Source: MWDV01 sp002070715 (GTDB lineage Bacteria; Verrucomicrobiota; Verrucomicrobiia; Limisphaerales; MWDV01). Taken from it: a stretch of DNA of 64,000 bases. The position numbers and the translations under genes were made by a program. Under the pieces are notes generated by a model. The model saw only the letters and a program-made list of their open reading frames with translations, made no database searches and had not been told where the DNA came from. Numbering within the stretch: the first letter of the stretch is position 1; the number at the start of each line of letters is the position of its first letter. The stretch is taken from contig DAONTI010000013.1 in assembly GCA_035411585.1 (NCBI GenBank), positions 1 to 64,000 on the forward strand. The letters are read 5' to 3'. This document shows, one piece after another, positions 52,658-61,956 of the stretch.

Positions 52658-55600
52658 CCCTCGTTTTTGGAATCAAGGCAAAGCTGGAGGGTGTCGGGCC
52701 ATAAGTTCGCACCGAGTTTGCCGCCCTCGTTTTTGGAATCAAGGCAAAGCTGTTACGATTCCCGTCCCACCACGCCTTGCAGTTTGCCGCCCTCGTTTTT
52801 GGAATCAAGGCAAAGCCGCGCACGGGAGCGTCCATTGAGGACTTAAGTTTGCCGCCCTCGTTTTTGGAATCAAGGCAAAGCGCATCGCGCGACATCCGAC
52901 GCGAGGAAGAAGTTTGCCGCCCTCGTTTTTGGAATCAAGGCAAAGCGTCAAAGTCAACACCAACACCATCGCCACGAGTTTGCCGCCCTCGTTTTTGGAA
53001 TCAAGGCAAAGCCCCGCACCTTGCCGCGACAGGCGGCGGCGAGTTTGCCGCCCTCGTTTTTGGAATCAAGGCAAAGCGTGGGGTGGATGCTAACGACATT
53101 GCGGTTAGTTTGCCGCCCTCGTTTTTGGAATCAAGGCAAAGCATGCCATTCACCTTTGGAAAATTGATACCAAGTTTGCCGCCCTCGTTTTTGGAATCAA
53201 GGCAAAGCACTCAAATTACCATTCAATTTACAATTCCTAGTTTGCCGCCCTCGTTTTTGGAATCAAGGCAAAGCAAAAAAGACCTTGAATTGACCGCAGA
53301 ACTTAGTTTGCCGCCCTCGTTTTTGGAATCAAGGCAAAGCCGGTCCAAGTCATCCCCGCGTAGGTTTGGAAGTTTGCCGCCCTCGTTTTTGGAATCAAGG
53401 CAAAGCAACCACGCTGTCGAGTGCCGAGTTGGAGGCAGTTTGCCGCCCTCGTTTTTGGAATCAAGGCAAAGCGGGCCGAATCAAGGTGTGTTGTTTGGTG
53501 ACAGTTTGCCGCCCTCGTTTTTGGAATCAAGGCAAAGCTGGAGATTGTCGGGCCACAAGTTCGCGCCGAGTTTGCCGCCCTCGTTTTTGGAATCAAGGCA
53601 AAGCCTGGACACGGGCGGGGCAAGTGTGCTCAAGAGTTTGCCGCCCTCGTTTTTGGAATCAAGGCAAAGCAAAAAAGACCTTGAATTGACCGCAGAACTT
53701 AGTTTGCCGCCCTCGTTTTTGGAATCAAGGCAAAGCACCAGCGCCGGCACGGCCCAATGGCGTCAGAGTTTGCCGCCCTCGTTTTTGGAATCAAGGCAAA
53801 GCAAGATAGTATATTTTTGTTCATAATTCATCAGTTTGCCGCCCTCGTTTTTGGAATCAAGGCAAAGCAAGGGGTTCAATCAAGCGTTGGCGACGACGAG
53901 TTTGCCGCCCTCGTTTTTGGAATCAAGGCAAAGCAACGACGCCGGAAATAAATACGATGGAGACAGTTTGCCGCCCTCGTTTTTGGAATCAAGGCAAAGC
54001 AACAGTTGTCGCCAAAGGCCAAGACCGTTGAGTTTGCCGCCCTCGTTTTTGGAATCAAGGCAAAGCTGTACGACTGCGCTTTTACCACGATGGCGGAGTT
54101 TGCCGCCCTCGTTTTTGGAATCAAGGCAAAGCTTACGGTCTGTTGTGGGGATTTGACAACTCAGTTTGCCGCCCTCGTTTTTGGAATCAAGGCAAAGCTT
54201 ACGGTCTGTTGTGGGGATTTGACAACTCAGTTTGCCGCCCTCGTTTTTGGAATCAAGGCAAAGCTCGGCTTTAAATTCATTTAATACAGGCAGAGTTTGC
54301 CGCCCTCGTTTTTGGAATCAAGGCAAAGCTCGTACAACTTCCGCAAGCTATCCCATTCGAGTTTGCCGCCCTCGTTTTTGGAATCAAGGCAAAGCTCGGT
54401 TGTGGGTTTGTGTTGCCCCGATCCTAGTTTGCCGCCCTCGTTTTTGGAATCAAGGCAAAGCAATAAGCCAGCGACGCCATCGTGCCGCCCGAGTTTGCCG
54501 CCCTCGTTTTTGGAATCAAGGCAAAGCAATTAGTGACCTGTGGACACCCGCTGTATGAGTTTGCCGCCCTCGTTTTTGGAATCAAGGCAAAGCAGCGTTG
54601 ACCANNNNNNNNNNNNNNNNNNNNNNNNNNNNNNNNNNNNNNNNNNNNNNNNNNNNNNNNNNNNNNNNNNNNNNNNNNNNNNNNNNNNNNNNNNNNNNNN
54701 NNNNACGGGTTTATTGTTGCTTTAGTTTGCCGCCCTCGTTTTTGGAATCAAGGCAAAGCAGCGTTGACCAACGGGTTTATTGTTGCTTTAGTTTGCCGCC
54801 CTCGTTTTTGGAATCAAGGCAAAGCCGTTGCCCAAAAAATGCGATTGGCAGGTTTAGTTTGCCGCCCTCGTTTTTGGAATCAAGGCAAAGCATCAAGCTC
54901 GTCGCGCATGAGTTCCCAAATAGTTTGCCGCCCTCGTTTTTGGAATCAAGGCAAAGCCCGCGACCTTAGCGGACGCGGTGCGGCGACAGTTTGCCGCCCT
55001 CGTTTTTGGAATCAAGGCAAAGCTACACCGGAATGGCGACGGCAACCGGACTGAGTTTGCCGCCCTCGTTTTTGGAATCAAGGCAAAGCAACCGGGGGCG
55101 AACCGACAACGCCCCCACAGTTTGCCGCCCTCGTTTTTGGAATCAAGGCAAAGCACCTCTGCTCCTCCTTTTCTTAGCCGTTACAGTTTGCCGCCCTCGT
55201 TTTTGGAATCAAGGCAAAGCAGGGATGAAAAAGTCGAAGCTCCATTCCGGAGTTTGCCGCCCTCGTTTTTGGAATCAAGGCAAAGCCGTCGCCCAAAAAA
55301 TGAGACTGGCAGGTTTAGTTTGCCGCCCTCGTTTTTGGAATCAAGGCAAAGCCCGCGCGGTTATGAAGGCTTGCGGGCAAGTAGTTTGCCGCCCTCGTTT
55401 TTGGAATCAAGGCAAAGCAAATAAAAAAATACATGAATAAACTCCCCAAAGTTTGCCGCCCTCGTTTTTGGAATCAAGGCAAAGCTACACCACCCCGCTT
55501 CCTTGGAGTGTGGTGAGTTTGCCGCCCTCGTTTTTGGAATCAAGGCAAAGCAGCCTATAAGAATACAGAAGTAGGGAAATTAGTTTGCCGCCCTCGTTTT

Positions 55601-56408
55601 TGGAATCAAGGCAAAGCTAATAATAAAAGCTCCCATTACAACAGCTTAGTTTGCCGCCCTCGTTTTTGGAATCAAGGCAAAGCCGCTTTTCCGCCCCCAC
55701 TTTCGCACACCGCAGTTTGCCGCCCTCGTTTTTGGAATCAAGGCAAAGCTTGCTGCAATCGCAGTCTTTGGGCCGTTTTAGTTTGCCGCCCTCGTTTTTG
55801 GAATCAAGGCAAAGCGGAGACCGCGATCGCAAGTTTGTTCCCCGCTAGTTTGCCGCCCTCGTTTTTGGAATCAAGGCAAAGCGACGAAGCAAACCTCTGG
55901 AAACGCAACGGAAGTTTGCCGCCCTCGTTTTTGGAATCAAGGCAAAGCACGCTTTTTGGCGATGTCATCGCGGACAAGAGTTTGCCGCCCTCGTTTTTGG
56001 AATCAAGGCAAAGCGTTGGGGCGGGTATTGAAAGGAGCGAGCCGAGTTTGCCGCCCTCGTTTTTGGAATCAAGGCAAAGCGGCGTTGGGATGTACTGTTG
56101 ACAGATGGAAGTTTGCCGCCCTCGTTTTTGGAATCAAGGCAAAGCAGATTTCCAGCGCAGCATTTTCTCGGCATCAGTTTGCCGCCCTCGTTTTTGGAAT
56201 CAAGGCAAAGCATCCTTTCAATAATGCTCATTGTGTCAACAAGTTTGCCGCCCTCGTTTTTGGAATCAAGGCAAAGCTGCCCGATCCTTTTGCAATCCGC
56301 ATCCGAAGTTTGCCGCCCTCGTTTTTGGAATCAAGGCAAAGCCGGGCTCTACGGGGATGATACCGACCAATGAGTTTGCCGCCCTCGTTTTTGGAATCAA
56401 GGCAAAGC
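52649..56408 (-). CRISPR. Type II-C CRISPR array, at least 56 repeats
   Basis: I count 56 identical 36-bp repeats (plus-strand form AGTTTGCC ... GGCAAAGC; minus-strand form GCTTTGCC ... GGCAAACT): 30 before a 100-N gap and 26 after it. Spacers are 29-31 bp, mostly 30. No repeat is degenerate, even at the ends. Pairing with the anti-repeat requires that crRNAs be read from the minus strand, where the repeat's first 18 bases after each spacer pair with tracrRNA. The leader and newest spacers should then be on the right, near 56409. Some spacers are identical (53275 = 53671; 54133 = 54199) and others are related with a few changes. Reading frames through the array are artefacts of the repeat. 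Confidence 0.98.
54605..54704. other. 100-N assembly gap inside the CRISPR array
   Basis: Exactly 100 N interrupt a spacer. The bases left of the gap and those right of it together spell the next complete spacer (54760-54789). The gap probably hides one or more extra repeat-spacer units that the assembler could not resolve, so array length is a minimum. Confidence 0.95.
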
Positions 56409-56857
56409 TAGGCTTTCAGTTCCCCGTTGGCTATGGGCTGGCGGGCATTGCGCTCGCCCCGATCTCGCGGCATTGACCGCAACGCATTGAAATGGATGGC
56501 TTACTTCACAACGCCCCAAGTTTAGCGGGCACACCACCTTGGTCTGGCCGTTGCAACTCCGCCAGAATTACCTGAATCCACCTCCCCCATCACCGCCACC
56601 GGAAATTTCATCCACCAACCGCCATGCAATCTTTGTTGCACCTGCAACAAAAGATTGATGGGCCACTGACAAACGAGGCTTTGCCTCAGGCGGGTGGGAG
56701 GAACGGGTCGCCGGGCATCGGTTGGACGGCAGCGCGAGGCGGGGCACCGACAATGGCAGCCCTTGTTGGCACCGAGTTTGGGCGTCATTTTCAGGCGTGA
56801 TCTTGAAATTCGATTCCGTCTTGCCGGCAGCGCCTCACCCGATATGCTGGGCTCCCA
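56409..56857. other. Region right of the array, presumed leader side; no gene recognised
   Basis: About 450 bp between the last repeat and the sulfatase gene. Given the inferred crRNA direction, the leader should begin here, but the first 60 bases are GC-rich and resemble ordinary or foreign coding sequence more than an AT-rich leader. A short frame on each strand near 56570-56800 has no family match. The sulfatase promoter should lie in the right part. Confidence 0.4.
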
Positions 56858-58561
56858 ATGAAAGCCGTCACTGCATTCATTTGTGCGCTGTTGTCCGTGC
56901 TGACCGGCATCGCTGCATCCAACCCGCGTCCCAACATCCTGCTCATCATGTCCGATGACATGGGCTTTTCCGATCTCGGCTGTTACGGGAGCGAGATTCA
57001 CACGCCCAACCTCGATTCGCTGGCCCAACACGGGCTCCGGTTCACGCAATTCTACAACATGGCGCGGTGTTGCCCAACCCGCGCCAGTCTGTTGACGGGG
57101 CTGTATCCCCATCAAGCCGGCGTCGGCCACATGACGGCGGACCGCCAGCACGCGGGCTATCGCGGAATGTTGAACGATCAATGTGTCACGATCGCCCAGG
57201 TGCTGAAACCTGCGGGGTACCGCACCTATATGGCCGGCAAATGGCACGTCACGCGGCACATACGGGCGGACGGGGACCAGTCCGCATGGCCGGTGCAGCG
57301 CGGGTTCGATAAATTCTACGGCACCATCACCGGCGGGGGCAGTTATTACGATCCCACCACGTTGTGCCGGCAAAACACCTTCATCACGCCGGAAAACGAT
57401 CCGGAATATCACCCGGCGCAGTTTTATTACACCGAGGCCATCAGCGACAACGCCGTGCGGTTCCTGCAACAACATCACGCGGCGTTTCCCCATCAACCCT
57501 TCTTCCTGTATGTGGCCTACACGGCGGCACATTGGCCGATGCAGGCCTTGGAACGGGACATCGCCAAATACCGCGGCCGTTATGACGGCGGGTTCGAGCC
57601 GGTACGCCGCGCACGGTTCGCGCGGCTGAAACAACTGGGGTTGATTGATCCGCAGGCCGAGCTTTCCCCGCCGGACGAGGCTTGGGAACAAACCGAACAT
57701 CACGCTTGGAACGCGCGGTGCATGGAGGTTTACGCCGCGATGATTGACTGCATGGACCAAGGGATTGGCCGCATCTTGGCCCAGTTGCGGCGGGACGGCC
57801 AGTTGGACAACACGCTGATTTTTTTCCTGGAAGACAACGGCGCGTGCGCCGAACCCATGGGCCGCACGGCCAACGAGCCGGAATCGCCCATCCCGCTGCA
57901 TCCTTGGGGCCCGGACGCGTTGCAGCCCAAAATCTGGCCGCCGATGCAAACGCGCGATGGTCGTTGGGTGCGCACGGGGCCGGACATCATGCCCGGACCG
58001 CCCGACACGTACATCGCCTACGGGCGCGGATGGGCCAATGTCTCCAACACACCCTTCCGCGAATACAAACATTGGGTGCATGAAGGCGGCATCAGCACCC
58101 CGCTCATTGTGCATTGGCCGGCGGGCATTCCGGCGCGGCGCAACGGCACGTTGACCCATCAACCGGGGCATCTCATTGACATCATGGCAACGTGCGTGGA
58201 CGTGGGGGGCGCGACGTATCCCAAGGAATTCGCCGGTCAAAAAATCAAACCGTTGCCGGGGATCTCGCTCCGGCCCGTGTTCACCGGCAAACCACTGAAA
58301 CGCCCGGCGCCGCTCTGTTGGGAGCACGAGGGCAACCGGGCCATCCGCGACGGCAAATGGAAACTCGTGGCCAAGGAAAATCAGCCTTGGGAACTTTACG
58401 ACCTGAGCAAAGACCGCTCCGAGCTGCATGACTTAGCGGAGATGCATCCGAAAAAAACGCGGCAACTTGCCGCTCAATGGGAAGCTTGGGCTGCGCGGTC
58501 CGATGTCCTGCCGCTGGGGGGTTGGCGGGCCCGGCCGGCGCCGCCCAAGAAATCGAATTAA
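56858..58561 (+). CDS. Sulfatase, exported
   Basis: 567 residues with a signal peptide (MKAVTAFICALLSVLTGIAAS). The N-terminal metal site NILLIMSDDMGFSDLGCYG is followed by the sulfatase signature CCPTRASLLTG (residues 71-81), whose first Cys would be converted to formylglycine. MAGKWHV, with its metal-site lysine, follows. The C-terminal FKEYKHWVHEGGI-type segment (here FREYKHWVHEGGISTPL) and DLSKDRSELHDLA are standard for arylsulfatase A-like enzymes. It removes sulfate esters, most often from polysaccharides, outside the cytoplasm. Sulfatases are plentiful in Planctomycetota and Verrucomicrobiota and go with use of sulfated glycans such as fucoidan. No anaerobic maturase is nearby. Confidence 0.93.
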   Translation: MKAVTAFICALLSVLTGIAASNPRPNILLIMSDDMGFSDLGCYGSEIHTPNLDSLAQHGLRFTQFYNMARCCPTRASLLTGLYPHQAGVGHMTADRQHAGYRGMLNDQCVTIAQVLKPAGYRTYMAGKWHVTRHIRADGDQSAWPVQRGFDKFYGTITGGGSYYDPTTLCRQNTFITPENDPEYHPAQFYYTEAISDNAVRFLQQHHAAFPHQPFFLYVAYTAAHWPMQALERDIAKYRGRYDGGFEPVRRARFARLKQLGLIDPQAELSPPDEAWEQTEHHAWNARCMEVYAAMIDCMDQGIGRILAQLRRDGQLDNTLIFFLEDNGACAEPMGRTANEPESPIPLHPWGPDALQPKIWPPMQTRDGRWVRTGPDIMPGPPDTYIAYGRGWANVSNTPFREYKHWVHEGGISTPLIVHWPAGIPARRNGTLTHQPGHLIDIMATCVDVGGATYPKEFAGQKIKPLPGISLRPVFTGKPLKRPAPLCWEHEGNRAIRDGKWKLVAKENQPWELYDLSKDRSELHDLAEMHPKKTRQLAAQWEAWAARSDVLPLGGWRARPAPPKKSN

Positions 58562-58822
58562 CCGCGCATTGTCACGTCCTTGTTTCTTTTCGCGGCGCGT
58601 CAGCCTTCACGCTTGCCCGGGTCAGGTTTGGCGGCACTATCTGGCGCATGAAAGCGGGACGGACATTATCCCACTCCAAGACTGCGCGCCTGACGGGGTT
58701 GAGGCGGGCGGCCGCATGCTTTGCCCAGGCAGGCGAACCCAGCTCGTTACGCTTGGACTTGCACCCCGCTTTTGGCGACGGTGTTCGCGGGCGGTTTGCG
58801 CTCTGACCACCCACTGACCCGG

Positions 58823-59230
58823 ATGAATTCCCCGGCATCAAATCAGAAAACGCAACGAGAGCGGCGGCAGGCGGCTTTGGGGGTGTGCGAGGCGGATATT
58901 GAAGAAGTATTTGTCCGTTCCAGCGGGCCGGGCGGGCAAAACGTCAACAAAACTTCCACCGCCGTGGTGTTGGTTCACCGGCCTACCAGACTGCGGGTGC
59001 GTTGTGAAACCGAACGATCCCAAGCGCGGAACCGCGCGCGGGCCCGGCAACTGCTCCTGGCCAAAATCGAACAACGGCAACAAGCGTTGCGCCAGGCCGC
59101 TCGTGATGCACGGGAACGCGAGCGGCGCCAGAAACGCAAACGTCCGCGAGGCGTTCAGGAGCGCATCTTGCAAAGCAAGGCCCGGCAATCGCACAAGAAA
59201 ATGCTCCGCCGCAAGGTGGTCATCGAATAA
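58823..59230 (+). CDS. Peptide chain release factor-like protein (RF-1 domain)
   Basis: 135 residues, starting MNSPASNQKTQRERR; earlier in-frame starts are disfavoured. The GGQ loop (VRSSGPGGQNVNKTSTAVVLVHRPT), the peptidyl-tRNA hydrolysis motif, is at about residues 31-55, followed by LRVRCETERSQARNRARARQLLL. The C-terminal third is a basic helix-rich tail (RERERRQKRKRPRG ... RQSHKKMLRRKVVIE). It lacks the codon-recognition domain of RF1 and RF2, so it belongs to the ArfB/YaeJ-like or PrfH-like group that frees stalled ribosomes. Its exact role is inferred from the domain only. Confidence 0.85.
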   Translation: MNSPASNQKTQRERRQAALGVCEADIEEVFVRSSGPGGQNVNKTSTAVVLVHRPTRLRVRCETERSQARNRARARQLLLAKIEQRQQALRQAARDARERERRQKRKRPRGVQERILQSKARQSHKKMLRRKVVIE

Positions 59231-59339
59231 CCCTTGCGGTCGAAAACGGAACACTGCCGGGCCGTCTCTCGGCGACGGATCATGACGCACTCCTCTGCGA
59301 TTGCAGAAGCTGCCCGGGATTTTTATCGCCGGAATCGTG

Positions 59340-61826
59340 TTAGCTGGAGAGCGCGCCTTCCGCCTGTGGGGCGGTCTGTTGAAAGACCAGTTTGTCGTCC
59401 GCCACGTCCACTTGGACCGGATCGCCTTCGTGCAAAGCCCCGCGCAGGATTTCCTCGGCGAGCGGATCCTCCAGATGTCGTTCCACAGCGCGCCGCATGG
59501 GGCGGGCGCCGTATTGGGGATCGTAGCCTTTTTGCACCAGGAATTCCCGGGCCGCCTCGGTCAAGGTGAGCTGGATGTTCCGGGCCTTGAGCCGGCCCAA
59601 CACTTTGTTAATCTCCAAGTCCAAGATCGCCACCAAGTCCGGTTTGGTCAGGGAGCGGAAGACGATGACATCGTCCAACCGATTCAAGAATTCCGGGCGG
59701 AACGTCTTCTTGGATTCCTCCAAGGTTTTGTCCCGCATTTTCTCATAACTGACCTCATCGCTCGCCGGCGCAAATCCCAAGGTGCCCTGGCGGCGGATGA
59801 CATCCGAACCGACGTTCGAAGTCATGAGAATGACCGTGTTGCGGAAATTGACCACGCGCCCGACGCTGTCGGTCAACTTGCCCTCCTCCAAAATCTGCAG
59901 GAGCATGTTCCAGACGTCAGGATGCGCCTTTTCGATTTCGTCGAACAACACCACCGAATACGGTTTCCGGCGCACCTGCTCGGTGAGCTGGCCGCCTTCC
60001 TCGTATCCCACGTAACCGGGCGGCGAACCCACCAGCCGGGAGACATTGAACTTTTCCATGTACTCGCTCATGTCGAGTTGAATGAGCGATTTGGTGTCGC
60101 CAAACATCTGCTCGGCCAGCGTTTTGGCGAGCAGGGTTTTGCCCACGCCCGTCGGCCCCAACAACAAGAACGTGCCGATGGGCCGGCGCGGGTCCTTCAA
60201 ATCCGCGCGCGAGCGGCGGAGGGCTTTGCAAATGGCGGTCACCGCTTCGTGCTGGCCGACCACGATTTTTTCCATCTCGGTTTCGGTGGCCAACAGGCGC
60301 TGCATTTCGCCCTGCTCCATGCGTTGCAGCGGGATGCCCGTCCATTTAGAGACGACATGCAAAATGTCCTCCTCATCCACCACCACCCGTTTTTCGTCCC
60401 GATTGGCCCGCCAGTTGGCCAGCAACGTCTCGAGACGTTCCTTGGCCTGTTTTTCCCGATCCCGCATGGCGGCGGCCCCTTCAAAGTCCTGACTCTTGAT
60501 CGCCTTTTCCTTCTGGGCCTTGATTTCGGCGATTTCGTTTTCCATGACCTTGGCTTCCGCCGGGCGGGTCATCGTGCCGATGTGGGCCCGGGCACCGGCC
60601 TCATCCATCAGATCAATGGCTTTGTCCGGCAAATACCGGTCCGTGATGTAGCGGTCAGAGAGTTTCACCGCGGCTTCCATGGCCGGATCGGTGAACTCGA
60701 CTTTGTGGTGTTCCTCGTATTTGGAGCGCAGCCCTTTCAGGATCAACACCGCCTCCTCCACGCTGGGCGCTTCGACCTTGACGGATTGGAAGCGGCGTTC
60801 GAGGGCGGCATCTTTCTCGATGTATTTGCGGTATTCATTGAGGGTGGTGGCGCCGATGCATTGCATTTCCCCCCGGCTTAGCGCCGGCTTGATGATGTTC
60901 GACGCGTCCATGGTGCCCTCGGCGGACCCGGCCCCCACAATCGTGTGCAACTCGTCAATAAACAGAATCACGTTCTTGGCCCGGCGGATTTCGTCCATGA
61001 CGGCCTTGATCCGTTCCTCAAACTGGCCGCGGTACTTCGTGCCGGCGACCATGAGCGCGAGGTCGAGGGTAATCAACCGTTTGTCGCGCAACAATTCGGG
61101 CACATTGCCGGCCGCAATTTCCTGGGCCAATCCCTCAACGATGGCCGTTTTGCCAACGCCGGCTTCGCCCAGAAGCACCGGATTGTTCTTTGTGCGCCGG
61201 CAGAGAATTTGAATCACCCGTTCAATCTCGTCTTTGCGTCCGATGACCGGGTCCATGTCCCCTTTGCGGGCAATCTCGGTGAGGTCGCGGCCAAAGGCCT
61301 TGAGCGCGGGGGTTTTTACCTCTCCTTTTTTGCCGCCGCCGGCGGGTTTGCCCGGGGGCTGGGGTTCCTCGGCTTCGTCCGCCGCCTCGAAGTCGGCACC
61401 CAGTTCGCGGAGAATCTCGTTCCGGGTTTCCTCAATGTCCACGTCCAGATTCTTCAACACCACGGCCGCCACGCCTTCGCCCTCACGCAACAGTCCCAGC
61501 AAAATATGTTCCGTCCCCACGTACGTGTGACTTAGCGCCTTGGCCTCTTTCTGGGCCAACGCCAGCACTTTCTTCACGCGCGGCGTATAGGGCAAATTCC
61601 CCAACATCTTCTGGTCCGGCCCGGTGCCGACCTGTTTTTCCACCTCCAAGCGGACCGTTTCCAAATCGAGGCCCATGCGCTGCAACACGTTCACGGCCAC
61701 GCCCTGCCCCAGCTTGATCAAGCCGAGCAGCAGGTGTTCGGTGCCGATACAATTGTGATTGAACCGGTCCGCTTCCTTCCGCGCCAACGCCAGCACTTGC
61801 TGGGCGCGCGGGGTATAATTGCTCAT
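59340..61826 (-). CDS. clpC: ATP-dependent Clp protease ATP-binding subunit ClpC
   Basis: 828 residues from MSNYTPRAQQVLALARKEAD; another ATG five codons upstream (61841) is also possible. Two Clp_N repeats are followed by NBD1 (GEAGVGKTAIVEGLAQ; ILFIDELHTIVGAG). A short UVR-type middle region (EIKAQKEKAIKSQDFEGAAAMRDRE) is diagnostic of ClpC rather than ClpB. NBD2 follows (GPTGVGKTLLAKTLAE; VVLFDEIEKAHPDVW). It unfolds proteins for the ClpP protease, usually with adaptor proteins. The window thus holds both Clp disaggregase types. No clpP or mcsA/mcsB genes lie next to it. Confidence 0.95.
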   Translation of the reverse strand: MSNYTPRAQQVLALARKEADRFNHNCIGTEHLLLGLIKLGQGVAVNVLQRMGLDLETVRLEVEKQVGTGPDQKMLGNLPYTPRVKKVLALAQKEAKALSHTYVGTEHILLGLLREGEGVAAVVLKNLDVDIEETRNEILRELGADFEAADEAEEPQPPGKPAGGGKKGEVKTPALKAFGRDLTEIARKGDMDPVIGRKDEIERVIQILCRRTKNNPVLLGEAGVGKTAIVEGLAQEIAAGNVPELLRDKRLITLDLALMVAGTKYRGQFEERIKAVMDEIRRAKNVILFIDELHTIVGAGSAEGTMDASNIIKPALSRGEMQCIGATTLNEYRKYIEKDAALERRFQSVKVEAPSVEEAVLILKGLRSKYEEHHKVEFTDPAMEAAVKLSDRYITDRYLPDKAIDLMDEAGARAHIGTMTRPAEAKVMENEIAEIKAQKEKAIKSQDFEGAAAMRDREKQAKERLETLLANWRANRDEKRVVVDEEDILHVVSKWTGIPLQRMEQGEMQRLLATETEMEKIVVGQHEAVTAICKALRRSRADLKDPRRPIGTFLLLGPTGVGKTLLAKTLAEQMFGDTKSLIQLDMSEYMEKFNVSRLVGSPPGYVGYEEGGQLTEQVRRKPYSVVLFDEIEKAHPDVWNMLLQILEEGKLTDSVGRVVNFRNTVILMTSNVGSDVIRRQGTLGFAPASDEVSYEKMRDKTLEESKKTFRPEFLNRLDDVIVFRSLTKPDLVAILDLEINKVLGRLKARNIQLTLTEAAREFLVQKGYDPQYGARPMRRAVERHLEDPLAEEILRGALHEGDPVQVDVADDKLVFQQTAPQAEGALSS

Positions 61827-61956
61827 GGATTCTTCGCTCATAACCCACCTCACATTGGGGCATTATTCGGGCTTTGTCCAGTGCGGGCGAAGGATTGTGA
61901 TCGCTGCTTGTCGGGTCCGCGCGGCAGTTGGCGGTGTTTCCGGCGGGACCGGAGGC

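Noticed and set aside
52777..56476. Many long open frames on both strands, with repeated phrases such as SLPPSFLESRQS or FALIPKTRAAN
   Set aside because: They are translations of the 36-bp CRISPR repeat plus 30-bp spacers, whose 66-bp period keeps frames open. They are not genes.
56671..56686. AAACGAGG followed by CTTTGCCT, pieces of the repeat in changed order, right of the array
   Set aside because: The two 8-base pieces are joined in the wrong order and form a simple GAGGC/GCCTC hairpin. No duplex with the repeat can form along its length.
56522..58429. A 635-residue open frame on the minus strand
   Set aside because: It is antisense to the sulfatase gene, which has clear catalytic motifs.
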